From Candidatus Rokubacteria bacterium RIFCSPLOWO2_02_FULL_72_37 (GTDB taxonomy: Bacteria > Methylomirabilota > Methylomirabilia > Rokubacteriales > CSP1-6), in NCBI GenBank assembly GCA_001790315.1, contig MGCE01000058.1, positions 1 through 9,023 on the forward strand: 9,023 bases of DNA, written 5' to 3'. The translations under genes and the position numbers were made by a program. Numbering within the stretch: position 1 is the first letter of the stretch; every line of letters begins with the position of its first letter. This document shows positions 1 through 5,873 of the stretch, piece by piece. The notes under the pieces were generated by a model that saw only the letters and a list, made by a program, of their open reading frames with translations, was not told the DNA's origin and did no database searches.

Positions 1-547
1 ATCCGAGGAACCGCTCCAGCTTTTCCTTCAGGTCCATCCGGGCCCGGTGCAGGCGCGAGCGCACGGTGCCGAGCTCGAGTCCGAGCGCCCCGGCGATCTC
101 CTCGTAGCTCAACCCTTCGACGTCGCGCAGCAGCACCACGATCCGCCGCTCCTCGGCGAGCTCGGCGATGGCCCGGTGGAGCGCCGCCTCGCGCTCGCTC
201 CGCTCGAGCTCCCCGGCCGGGTCCGCGCCGGCGCCCGGGAGGCGCTCGAGCGTCTCCGGGTCCTCGCGGGCCAGCCGCCGCTCGCCCGAAGCGAGACGGT
301 TCAGACACAGGCGGGATGCGATCCCGTAGAGCCAGGTCGAGAGCTTCGCCTCGCCCCGGAACCCGCCGAGGGCGCGGTGCGCCCTGAGGAACGTCTCCTG
401 CGCCACCTCCTCGGCCTCGGCGCGGCTCCCCAGCATCCTGAGGGCCACGCCGAACACGCGGTGCCGGGAGGCGATCACCAGCTCTTCGAAGGCGCGCGGC
501 TCACCCGCCCGGAGCCGTTCGAGAAAGCACGGGTCGTCGCCGCTCAT
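1..547 (-). CDS. ECF-family RNA polymerase sigma factor (3' end cut by window edge)
   Basis: An alternative sigma factor of the extracytoplasmic-function group, which directs RNA polymerase to a small regulon. Reading down from the ATG at 547, 182 codons are open to the window edge with no stop. Region 2 spans about residues 20-85: the AEEVAQETFLRAHRAL core (residues 43-60) and the FRGEAKLSTWLYGIASRL segment (63-80) that contacts the -10 element. Region 4 follows a charged linker; its helix-turn-helix (about 146-170) reads LSYEEIAGALGLELGTVRSR and binds the -35 element. ECF proteins usually have around 180-200 residues, so only a few C-terminal residues are probably missing. No anti-sigma gene is visible; one could lie beyond position 1. 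The gene is divergent from the PLP decarboxylase across 136 bp. There is no Shine-Dalgarno before the ATG, but an ECF-type promoter sits immediately upstream, so the mRNA may be leaderless. The regulon cannot be told from this window. Confidence 0.94.
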   Translation of the reverse strand, partial: MSGDDPCFLERLRAGEPRAFEELVIASRHRVFGVALRMLGSRAEAEEVAQETFLRAHRALGGFRGEAKLSTWLYGIASRLCLNRLASGERRLAREDPETLERLPGAGADPAGELERSEREAALHRAIAELAEERRIVVLLRDVEGLSYEEIAGALGLELGTVRSRLHRARMDLKEKLERFLG

Positions 548-552
548 CGGCT

Positions 553-579
553 TAGACCATAGCGTGAGGAGGAGGTTCC
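553..579 (-). promoter_or_regulatory. Candidate ECF-type promoter of the sigma factor gene
   Basis: On the minus strand a GGAAC -35 element (579-575) is followed after 16 nt by GGTC (558-555), within GGTCTA (558-553). This is close to the general ECF consensus of GGAAC, 16-17 nt, CGTC. Transcription from it would start near position 547, which is the A of the sigma factor's ATG. Autoregulation is common in this family, so the most likely reading is a self-activated promoter. Only the two elements and spacing were seen; no expression evidence is available. Confidence 0.55.
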
Positions 580-588
580 CGGAAGAGC

Positions 589-615
589 ATGTGCTACGTC
601 CCGTTCGTCCTGTGA
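589..615 (+). other. Possible 8-codon leader ORF upstream of the decarboxylase
   Basis: A strong Shine-Dalgarno-like run, AGGAGGAGGT (567-576), lies 12 nt before an ATG at 589 that opens MCYVPFVL and stops at TGA 613-615, some 68 bp before the decarboxylase start. The same bases are the reverse complement of the spacer in the ECF promoter on the other strand, so the run may be incidental. A leader-peptide role is speculation, and the spacing is longer than ideal. Confidence 0.15.
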
Positions 616-647
616 CGCTCGGCCCGCCCGGGCAGCCGTGAAGGTCG

Positions 648-671
648 TCGACTCCCCGGTCGACTCCCTGG
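648..671 (+). repeat. 12-bp tandem direct repeat before the decarboxylase start
   Basis: Two head-to-tail 12-bp units, TCGACTCCCCGG (648-659) and TCGACTCCCTGG (660-671), differ at one base. They end 12 bp before the GTG start at 684. Spacing of about one helical turn would let two protein subunits bind the same DNA face, so a regulator site is possible. Chance duplication in GC-rich DNA is the alternative. Confidence 0.5.
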
Positions 672-683
672 TACTGTGACGGC

Positions 684-2051
684 GTGACCTCCGATCACGA
701 CAGCCTCGCGTTGCTCGGAGAGGCCCTTCGATCGCTCGCGGAGGGATTCGTCCGTCTGCCCGAGGCCTCCACACCTCTCGACCGGGGCCCGCTCCGGGAC
801 GCGCTGCTCGCGGCCGCGGAGCGTTTGCGGGACAACTATCCCTATCACCACCCGCTCTACGTCGGCCAGATGCTCAAGCCGCCGCATCCGGTGGCCCGGC
901 TCGCGTACGCGCTGGCCACCTGGATCAATCCGAACAACCACGCCCTGGACGGTGGCCGCGCCAGCTCCGCGATGGAAAAGGAGGCGGTCGCGCAGATCGC
1001 GCGCATGCTCGGATGGGAGACCCACCTCGGTCACCTGTGCGGTGGGGGCACGGTCGCCAACTTCGAGGCACTCTGGGTCGGCCGGGAGCTGCGCCAGGGC
1101 GGAGCCGTCGCGGCCTCGGCCCAGGCGCACTACACGCACTCGCGGCTCTCGGCGGTCCTCGGCGTGCCGTTCCGCAGCGTCCCGGTCGACGCCCAGGGGC
1201 GGATGGACGTCGGGGCGCTCGAGAAGGCGCTCGGCGGGGGCGAGGTCGGCACGGTCGTCGCCACGCTCGGGACGACCGCGGCCGGAGCGGTCGACCCGCT
1301 GCCCGAGATCCTCGCGCTGCGCCGTCGCCACGACTTCCGCGTCCACGTCGACGCGGCGTACGGCGGCTACTTCACCCTCGCACGCGGCCTGAGCGCGGAG
1401 GCGCGGCGGGCCTTCGACCGCCTCGTCGAGGCCGACTCGATCGTGATCGATCCGCACAAGCACGGGCTGCAGCCCTACGGCTGCGGCTGCGTCCTGTTCC
1501 GCGACCCGAGCGTCGGTCGCTTCTACCGGCACGACTCGCCCTACACGTACTTCAGCTCCGACGAGCTGCACCTGGGGGAGATCTCCCTGGAGTGCTCACG
1601 TCCGGGCGCTGCGGCGGTCGCGCTCTGGACGACCCTGCGCGTGCTCCCACTGGACCGCGGCGGCGAGTTCGCCCGCGGCCTCGAAGCCTGCCGTCAGGCG
1701 GCGCTGATGCTCCACGACGCGCTGGCGCGGGACGATCGCTTCGCGCCGCTCTGCCCTCCGGAGCTGGACATCGTCGCGTGGGCCGTCCGGGCGGAGTCGG
1801 CGACCGAGGCCTCGGCCCGGGCGCGGAAGATCTTCGACGCCAGCGCGGAGCGGGATCTGCATCTCGCCCTCGCCACCTTTCCCCGGGTGATGCTCGAGCC
1901 CGCGGCGCCCGTCCGGCGATGGGACGCCGACGAGATCACGTGCCTGCGGGCCTGCGTGATGAAGCCCGAGCATCGCGAGTGGATGGGCAGGATCCTCGCG
2001 CGCCTCGATGCGGCCGCGAGCGCCTGCCTCGGCCGGCCGGCCGGCGTCTAG
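684..2051 (+). CDS. Group II PLP-dependent amino acid decarboxylase family protein
   Basis: A 455-residue cytosolic enzyme of the family that includes glutamate, aromatic L-amino acid, tyrosine and aspartate decarboxylases; it is expected to remove CO2 from an amino acid to give an amine. An N-terminal segment (about 50-100) carries the family-like YVGQMLKPPHP and NPNNHALDGG motifs. In the PLP fold, His149 (AHYTHS) should stack on the cofactor ring, Asp223 (HVDAAYGG) should pair with the pyridine nitrogen, and Lys259 (IDPHKHGLQPYGCG) should form the Schiff base. All catalytic positions look intact and the length is normal. GTG at 684 is the first possible start after an in-frame stop at 639-641; no good ribosome site precedes it, so TTG at 711 is a less likely alternative. 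The gene stands alone, divergent from the sigma factor and stop-to-stop with the acyl-CoA dehydrogenase. Substrate cannot be assigned: no transporter or linked pathway gene is present. Confidence 0.93.
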   Translation: MTSDHDSLALLGEALRSLAEGFVRLPEASTPLDRGPLRDALLAAAERLRDNYPYHHPLYVGQMLKPPHPVARLAYALATWINPNNHALDGGRASSAMEKEAVAQIARMLGWETHLGHLCGGGTVANFEALWVGRELRQGGAVAASAQAHYTHSRLSAVLGVPFRSVPVDAQGRMDVGALEKALGGGEVGTVVATLGTTAAGAVDPLPEILALRRRHDFRVHVDAAYGGYFTLARGLSAEARRAFDRLVEADSIVIDPHKHGLQPYGCGCVLFRDPSVGRFYRHDSPYTYFSSDELHLGEISLECSRPGAAAVALWTTLRVLPLDRGGEFARGLEACRQAALMLHDALARDDRFAPLCPPELDIVAWAVRAESATEASARARKIFDASAERDLHLALATFPRVMLEPAAPVRRWDADEITCLRACVMKPEHREWMGRILARLDAAASACLGRPAGV

Positions 2052-2054
2052 ACG
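2030..2054. repeat. Paired palindromes at a convergent gene junction
   Basis: A perfect 14-bp palindrome of stacked GGCC units, CGGCCGGCCGGCCG (2030-2043), lies one base from a perfect 10-bp palindrome, CGTCTAGACG (2045-2054). The CTAG in the second supplies overlapping stop codons to both convergent genes: TAG at 2049-2051 on plus and TAG at 2050-2048 on minus. No T-run follows on either strand, so a standard intrinsic terminator is not supported. The GGCC palindrome is inside the decarboxylase's last codons. Confidence 0.6.
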
Positions 2055-3805
2055 ACCGAAAGCGCCTCGGCGGGGACCGGGCTCCAGTCCGCCAGGGCGT
2101 CGAGCCAGCCGAGCGCCTCGGGCGGGAAGACGGGCGCGAGCGACGTCGGCGGCCGGAGCCAGCGGCGGACGTAGAGGAGCGCCGCGAGGAGCTTGCGGCA
2201 GTCGCCCGAGCGCTCGCGGAGCCGCTGGCCCTCGGCCAGGAGCAGGCTCGCGGCGAGGCCGTGGTAGAGCGCGTCGGCCACGGGCCGCGCGTCGAGCTCG
2301 CGCTCGGGCTTCGGGAGCCCGGGCCAGGCGAGGGTCCGCTCGGCGATCTCGGCGAGCGCGGTCCGCACGAGGTCGGCCCCGGGCTTCGCCGCGGGCTCGC
2401 CGACCGTCTCGAGCCGCCGCGTGATGAAGCCCGCGAGCGGTGCCAGGGCCCCGTCCTTCAGGATCGCGCGCTGGACGTCGAGCGCGACGATGTTCGTCGT
2501 CCCCTCCCAGATGGCGCCGAGGTAGCTGTCGCGCAGCAGGCGCGCGTTCGGCCACTCCTCGGTGTAGCCGTTGCCGGCGCGGACGTTCATCGCCTCGCTC
2601 GCCACCCACCGCGCCCGCGCCGTGATCCAGCCCTTGGCGATCGGCGTCCAGACGCGCAGCAGGCGCGCGTCCTCGGCGCGTCCGGCGTCCGCGCCGTCGA
2701 AGAGCGCGGCCCCGTTGAGCACGACCGACGCGGCGGCCTCGGCGTCGAGCAGCATCTCGAGGAGACTCGCGCGCAGGAGCGGCAGCGCGGCGAGGGCGCC
2801 GCCGAAGGCCGCGCGGCCGCGCGCGTGGACGAGCGACTCCAGCACGCACCGGCGCATGATCCCGGCTGCGCGCATCGCGTTCGACAGGCGCGAGCCGTTG
2901 ACCATCTCCATCATCTGCTTGAACCCGCGCCCCAGCTCGCCGACGAGGTAGCCGACGGCGCCCTGGTAGGTCACCTCGCCGGTGGCCATCGAGCGCGAGC
3001 CGAGCTTGTCCTTGAGCCGGTTGATGATCCACGCGTTCTTCGTGCCGTCGGGGAGGACCTTCGGGGCGAGGAACATGGCGAGGCCCCTGGTGCCCGCGGG
3101 CGCGCCCTCGGGGCGCGCCAGCGTGAGCGCCATGTCGCAGTTGGCGTTCGAGCAGAACCACTTGTCGCCCCAGAGCCGCCACGTGCCGTCGGCGTCCCGC
3201 CTGGCGACGGTGGTCGCGGCGCCGGCGTCGGAGCCGCCGGTCTTCTCGGTCATCCACTGGGTGCCCTGCCAGAGCTCCGCGGGGTCGGTCGTCGTGAGCC
3301 GCGGGAGGTAGCGGGCCTGGAGCTCCGCGCTCCCGTGGCGTCGGAGCATCCGCGCCGTCGAATCCGTCATGTTCACGGGGCAGAGGAGGCCGAACTCGGA
3401 CTGGCTGAAGAGATAGCTGAGGGCGTACTTCACGACGTGGGGCACGCGCCCCGGCCAGCCGAGGATGCCGTCCCGGTGCGACATGGCCGCGAGGCCGAAA
3501 CGCCCGAACGCGAGCCGCTCCATCTCGTGGTAGGCCGGGTGGAAGAGGACCTCGTCCACGCGCCGCCCGCGCTCGTCGAAGGGCCGGAGCACGGGACCGT
3601 GGCGGTCGGCCTGCGCGGCGAGGGCCTCGAGCTCGTCACCCGCGACGGCGCCGAGCGCGGCCAGGTGCGGGCGTGCGCGCTCGAGCGTCACGGCGTCCAT
3701 CACGCTGGAGCAGACGAATGCGAGGTTCGCGTCCTCGAGGTAGAAGTTCATGCCGCGCGTGGTCGGCATCGCGTCCTGGACGGGCGACGCAGTGCTGTGG
3801 CTCAT
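2048..3805 (-). CDS. AidB-like acyl-CoA dehydrogenase family flavoprotein
   Basis: A 585-residue FAD-dependent acyl-CoA dehydrogenase-type protein, expected to oxidise the alpha-beta bond of an acyl-CoA thioester. It is longer than ordinary short-chain members (about 380-400) and follows the AidB pattern. The sequence reads in order: a helical N-terminal domain; MTEKTGGSD (185-193), which contacts flavin and substrate; GDKWFCSNANCD in the beta domain; LKDKLGSRS (264-272); and IWEGTTNIVALDV, where Glu434 falls at the usual catalytic-base position of the family. A roughly 120-residue C-terminal extension follows. The ATG at 3805 is preferred because GGAGGA lies 7 nt upstream; an in-frame ATG at 3826 lacks such a site. 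It lies 77 bp downstream of the HAD gene on the same strand. E. coli AidB is linked to alkylation stress and binds DNA; whether this protein does either is unknown. No beta-oxidation partner or electron-transfer flavoprotein gene is nearby, so a substrate cannot be named. Confidence 0.93.
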   Translation of the reverse strand: MSHSTASPVQDAMPTTRGMNFYLEDANLAFVCSSVMDAVTLERARPHLAALGAVAGDELEALAAQADRHGPVLRPFDERGRRVDEVLFHPAYHEMERLAFGRFGLAAMSHRDGILGWPGRVPHVVKYALSYLFSQSEFGLLCPVNMTDSTARMLRRHGSAELQARYLPRLTTTDPAELWQGTQWMTEKTGGSDAGAATTVARRDADGTWRLWGDKWFCSNANCDMALTLARPEGAPAGTRGLAMFLAPKVLPDGTKNAWIINRLKDKLGSRSMATGEVTYQGAVGYLVGELGRGFKQMMEMVNGSRLSNAMRAAGIMRRCVLESLVHARGRAAFGGALAALPLLRASLLEMLLDAEAAASVVLNGAALFDGADAGRAEDARLLRVWTPIAKGWITARARWVASEAMNVRAGNGYTEEWPNARLLRDSYLGAIWEGTTNIVALDVQRAILKDGALAPLAGFITRRLETVGEPAAKPGADLVRTALAEIAERTLAWPGLPKPERELDARPVADALYHGLAASLLLAEGQRLRERSGDCRKLLAALLYVRRWLRPPTSLAPVFPPEALGWLDALADWSPVPAEALSVV

Positions 3806-3812
3806 CGTGAGT

Positions 3813-3818
3813 TCCTCC
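3813..3818 (-). promoter_or_regulatory. Ribosome binding site deciding the acyl-CoA dehydrogenase start
   Basis: GGAGGA on the minus strand ends 7 nt before the ATG at 3805, the ideal spacing. It favours that start over the in-frame ATG at 3826, which would put this motif inside the coding region. Confidence 0.8.
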
Positions 3819-3842
3819 GCGGGCATTGTAGGGTCCTGGCCC

Positions 3843-3876
3843 ACGCGGGTACTCTGCGTGCCCCGGGCCCCCGCGT
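3843..3876 (-). repeat. Inverted repeat between the HAD and acyl-CoA dehydrogenase genes
   Basis: ACGCGGG (3876-3870, minus strand) and CCCGCGT (3849-3843) form a 7-bp stem around a 20-nt loop that holds a further GGGCCCGGGG self-complementary stretch. It begins 6 bp after the HAD stop codon. No T-tract follows, so it could be a weak terminator, an mRNA-stability hairpin or an operator. A TTGACG at 3879-3874 resembles a -35 box, but no credible -10 box lies at the right distance. Confidence 0.35.
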
Positions 3877-3882
3877 CAAGTG

Positions 3883-4665
3883 TCACGTCGCCGCGAGCCA
3901 CCCCGCGAGCGGGCCGGCGAACCGCTCGAGCGGCAGGACGGTGATGCGCTCGTCCCGCCGGGTCGCCTCGCGGTCCTCCGGGGTGTTGTACCCCCACGCG
4001 GCGAGGAAGAGGCGCGCGCCGGCGAGGCCCGGGGCCTCGGCCGCCTCCCGGAGCGCCGCCAGCCGGTCCTCGACGAACCAGAGCGCCGCGGCCGGAAGCC
4101 GCTCGTGCGCCAGCAGCGCGCGAAGCACCGCCGGCTTCCGCCGTCGCGTCTCCTTGCCGAAGACGTTTCCCTCGCCGAGCGAGAGGCCGTGGCCGTGGAA
4201 GAGCTGGCGCGCGAAGCGGCCCTCCTTGGTCGTGACGACCACGACGCGCCCCGGGCCCGCGACGAGCCCGCGCAGGCGCTCGACGACGCCCGGGTAGAAG
4301 CGGTGCGCGGCGAGCCAGCCCGCCGCGTCGGCGGCGATCCACGCGTCCCGCACGCGGTCGAGCTCGGCGGCGACCGTCTCGCGGGCGAGGCCGAGCCGCA
4401 CGAGCCGACGGTCCGGACGCCAGTCGCGGGCCAGCTCGCGCTCCGGCACGCCCGAGACGAGCGCCTGGACCAGCACCGGCATCTCCCACCCGGATTCGAC
4501 GAGCGGGCGCAGCCGGGCGAACGCCTCGAAGAGACCGGCGGGCGGAGTCGCCGGCGACGCGGGCCACAGGCGTCGCCCCGCGCGCCACGCGGTCTCGAAG
4601 TACTCGCGCATGCCGTCGCAGAGGACGCCGTCGAAATCGAGGGCGAGCAGGGCCGGCCCGGTCAC
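3883..4665 (-). CDS. HAD-superfamily hydrolase (phosphatase-like)
   Basis: A 260-residue soluble haloacid dehalogenase-fold protein, probably a phosphatase of a small metabolite. Motif I is ALDFDGVLCDG at the very N-terminus, with nucleophile Asp10 and acid/base Asp12. Motif II is VVVVTTKEG with Thr145/Thr146, motif III is probably Lys177 in RRRKPAVL, and motif IV is WFVEDRLAAL with Glu199-Asp200 as Mg2+ ligands. Residues about 16-120 form a helical cap insert of the C1 kind. The start is GTG at 4665, which places motif I near residue 10 as is normal; no strong ribosome site precedes it. The gene is divergent from lolA with only 23 bp between starts and lies upstream of the acyl-CoA dehydrogenase (77 bp), so the two could share a transcript. 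The substrate is not recognisable; phosphoglycolate-phosphatase-like activity is one possibility among many. Confidence 0.88.
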   Translation of the reverse strand: MTGPALLALDFDGVLCDGMREYFETAWRAGRRLWPASPATPPAGLFEAFARLRPLVESGWEMPVLVQALVSGVPERELARDWRPDRRLVRLGLARETVAAELDRVRDAWIAADAAGWLAAHRFYPGVVERLRGLVAGPGRVVVVTTKEGRFARQLFHGHGLSLGEGNVFGKETRRRKPAVLRALLAHERLPAAALWFVEDRLAALREAAEAPGLAGARLFLAAWGYNTPEDREATRRDERITVLPLERFAGPLAGWLAAT

Positions 4666-4668
4666 GGG

Positions 4669-4681
4669 CTCTAGTGTAGAG
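4669..4681. promoter_or_regulatory. Inverted repeat filling the HAD/lolA divergent spacer
   Basis: CTCTA (4669-4673), GTG, TAGAG (4677-4681) is a perfect 5-bp inverted repeat, and outer GGG (4666-4668) and CCC (4686-4688) border the gap. The spacer is only 23 bp, so any promoters must reach into the neighbouring coding regions and a protein bound here would affect both genes. TACACT at 4678-4673 on minus is a passable -10 box, without a recognisable -35. The operator role is an inference. Confidence 0.35.
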
Positions 4682-4688
4682 TGGACCC

Positions 4689-5342
4689 ATGCGAGCCGTC
4701 CTCGTCCTCGTCGCCTGCCTCGCGCTCGACGCGCCCGTCGCGGCGGCGGCCGAGACGCTCGACGACGTCGTGCGGAGCCTCGAGACCGTGTACGCGCGGA
4801 TGCTGGACCTGCGCGCCGACTTTTCGCAGCAGGCGTTCAACAAGAGTCTCGACCAGACGATCCCCGCGCGAGGCACCGTGTACCTGAAGCGCGGCGGCAA
4901 GCTCCGCTGGGAGTACACCGAGCCCACGCCGCAGCAGATCGTCTCCGACGGCAAGAAGCTCTGGGTCTACACGCCCGCGCTGAATCAGGTCAACGTCGGC
5001 GACGCGCCTGCCGCCCTGGCCGGCCCGGCGGGAAGCTTCCTCGCCGGCCTCGGACGGCTCCGCGAGCAGTTCAGCGTCCGCTTCCTGAACCCCGCGGTGC
5101 CGCGCGATGCCGAGGGCAACTGGCTCCTCGACCTCACACCGAAGCAGCCGCTGCCGACGCTCGCGCGGCTGATCCTCGCCGTCGAGCCGCGGGGCTTCGA
5201 GGTCCGCAAGGCCGTCGTCTACGACCAGTTCGAGAACACCGTGACGATGCGCTTCACCCGGGTGGCCGTGAACAGCGGCGTGCCCGACACGACGTTCACC
5301 TTCGTGCCGCCCGCGGGCGTCGCGACCGTGCCCCTCCGCTAG
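4689..5342 (+). CDS. lolA: Outer-membrane lipoprotein carrier protein LolA
   Basis: A 217-residue periplasmic chaperone that takes lipoproteins released by the LolCDE transporter and carries them to the outer membrane. A signal peptide spans residues 1-21, with a hydrophobic core and an AAA cut site before Glu22. The mature part shows the LolA series: LRADFSQQAF, GTVYLKRGGKLRWEY, then QQIVSDGKKLWVYTPALNQV, matching the beta-barrel half that holds the lipid chains. The length is typical. ATG at 4689 is preceded by a weak GTGGA. One oddity is an LVAC lipobox-like string at residues 7-10; it lies too early, and the later signal peptidase I site fits better. It heads the plus-strand run, 14 bp before yajQ. 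The gene is evidence that the organism has an outer membrane. A lipoprotein gene at the end of the run is a plausible client. Confidence 0.93.
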   Translation: MRAVLVLVACLALDAPVAAAAETLDDVVRSLETVYARMLDLRADFSQQAFNKSLDQTIPARGTVYLKRGGKLRWEYTEPTPQQIVSDGKKLWVYTPALNQVNVGDAPAALAGPAGSFLAGLGRLREQFSVRFLNPAVPRDAEGNWLLDLTPKQPLPTLARLILAVEPRGFEVRKAVVYDQFENTVTMRFTRVAVNSGVPDTTFTFVPPAGVATVPLR

Positions 5343-5356
5343 GGACGGAGACGGAG

Positions 5357-5854
5357 ATGGCTGCCGAGAACTCCTTCGACGTCGCGTGCAAGATCGACAT
5401 GCAGGAAGTCACCAACGCGCTCGATCAGGCCCGGCGCGAGATCGAGACGCGCTACGACCTCAAGGGCTCGAAGAACGAGGTGACGCTCGACAAGACCGAC
5501 ATCGTCGTCGTCGTCGCCGACGACATGAAGCTCAAGGCGGTGGTGGACATCCTCCAGTCCCGGCTGCACAAGCGCGGCGTGCCGCTCAAGGCGCTCACCT
5601 ACGGCACGGTCGAGCAGGCCGCGGGGGGCACGCTCCGGCAGAAGATCGCGCTCCAGCAGGGCATTCCGATCGAGAAGGCCAAGGAGATCGTGCGGCTCGT
5701 CAAGGACACGAAGGTCAAGGTGCAGGCCGCGATCCAGGAGGACCACGTGCGCGTCACGGGCAAGAACCGGGACGATCTGCAGCGGATCATCGCGCTCCTC
5801 AAGGAGAAAGACCTCGGGATCGCGCTGCAGTTCACCAACTACCGGAGCACCTAG
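5357..5854 (+). CDS. yajQ: YajQ-family nucleotide-binding protein
   Basis: A 165-residue cytosolic protein of the YajQ family (usually about 160-163 residues). The N-terminal ENSFDVACKIDMQEVTNALDQA and YDLKGSKNEV blocks, the VPLKALTYG segment, the RQKIALQQGIPIEKAKEIVR stretch and the closing LGIALQFTNYR are all family hallmarks. It has two ferredoxin-like folds. Family members bind nucleotides, and in Xanthomonas a homologue binds cyclic di-GMP and works with a transcription factor; that role is not shown for this one. ATG at 5357 has GGAG 6 nt upstream. It is spaced 14 bp after lolA and 19 bp before rimO, so co-transcription is likely. It is the least GC-constrained protein here, rich in Lys and Asp, as expected for a conserved housekeeping gene. 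Confidence 0.96.
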   Translation: MAAENSFDVACKIDMQEVTNALDQARREIETRYDLKGSKNEVTLDKTDIVVVVADDMKLKAVVDILQSRLHKRGVPLKALTYGTVEQAAGGTLRQKIALQQGIPIEKAKEIVRLVKDTKVKVQAAIQEDHVRVTGKNRDDLQRIIALLKEKDLGIALQFTNYRST

Positions 5855-5873
5855 GGATGATGACGGCTCGCCG

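Noticed and set aside
47..562. A plus-strand open frame opposite the sigma factor
   Set aside because: The minus-strand reading gives a clean ECF sigma factor with regions 2 and 4; the plus-strand product has no domain character.
2030..2054. A classical bidirectional intrinsic terminator between the convergent genes
   Set aside because: The palindromes are present, but no T-run follows on either strand and the palindromes have no natural loop, so they are recorded only as repeats.
3851..3879. A sigma-70 promoter for the acyl-CoA dehydrogenase built on TTGACG at 3879-3874
   Set aside because: No acceptable -10 hexamer lies 16-18 nt downstream. The TACAAT at 3830-3825 is 43 nt away and would start transcription within the ribosome site.
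1013..4297. A plus-strand open frame of more than 1000 codons running through the decarboxylase and antisense to the dehydrogenase and HAD genes
   Set aside because: Its translation is dominated by Arg, Ala, Gly and Pro with no domain motifs, and it crosses four real gene boundaries. GC-rich codon bias keeps such shadow frames free of stops.
3806..4954. Extension of the acyl-CoA dehydrogenase frame upstream to a 968-codon protein
   Set aside because: The extra N-terminal part is the shadow of the HAD and lolA genes. The GGAGGA ribosome site and the family N-terminus place the start at 3805.
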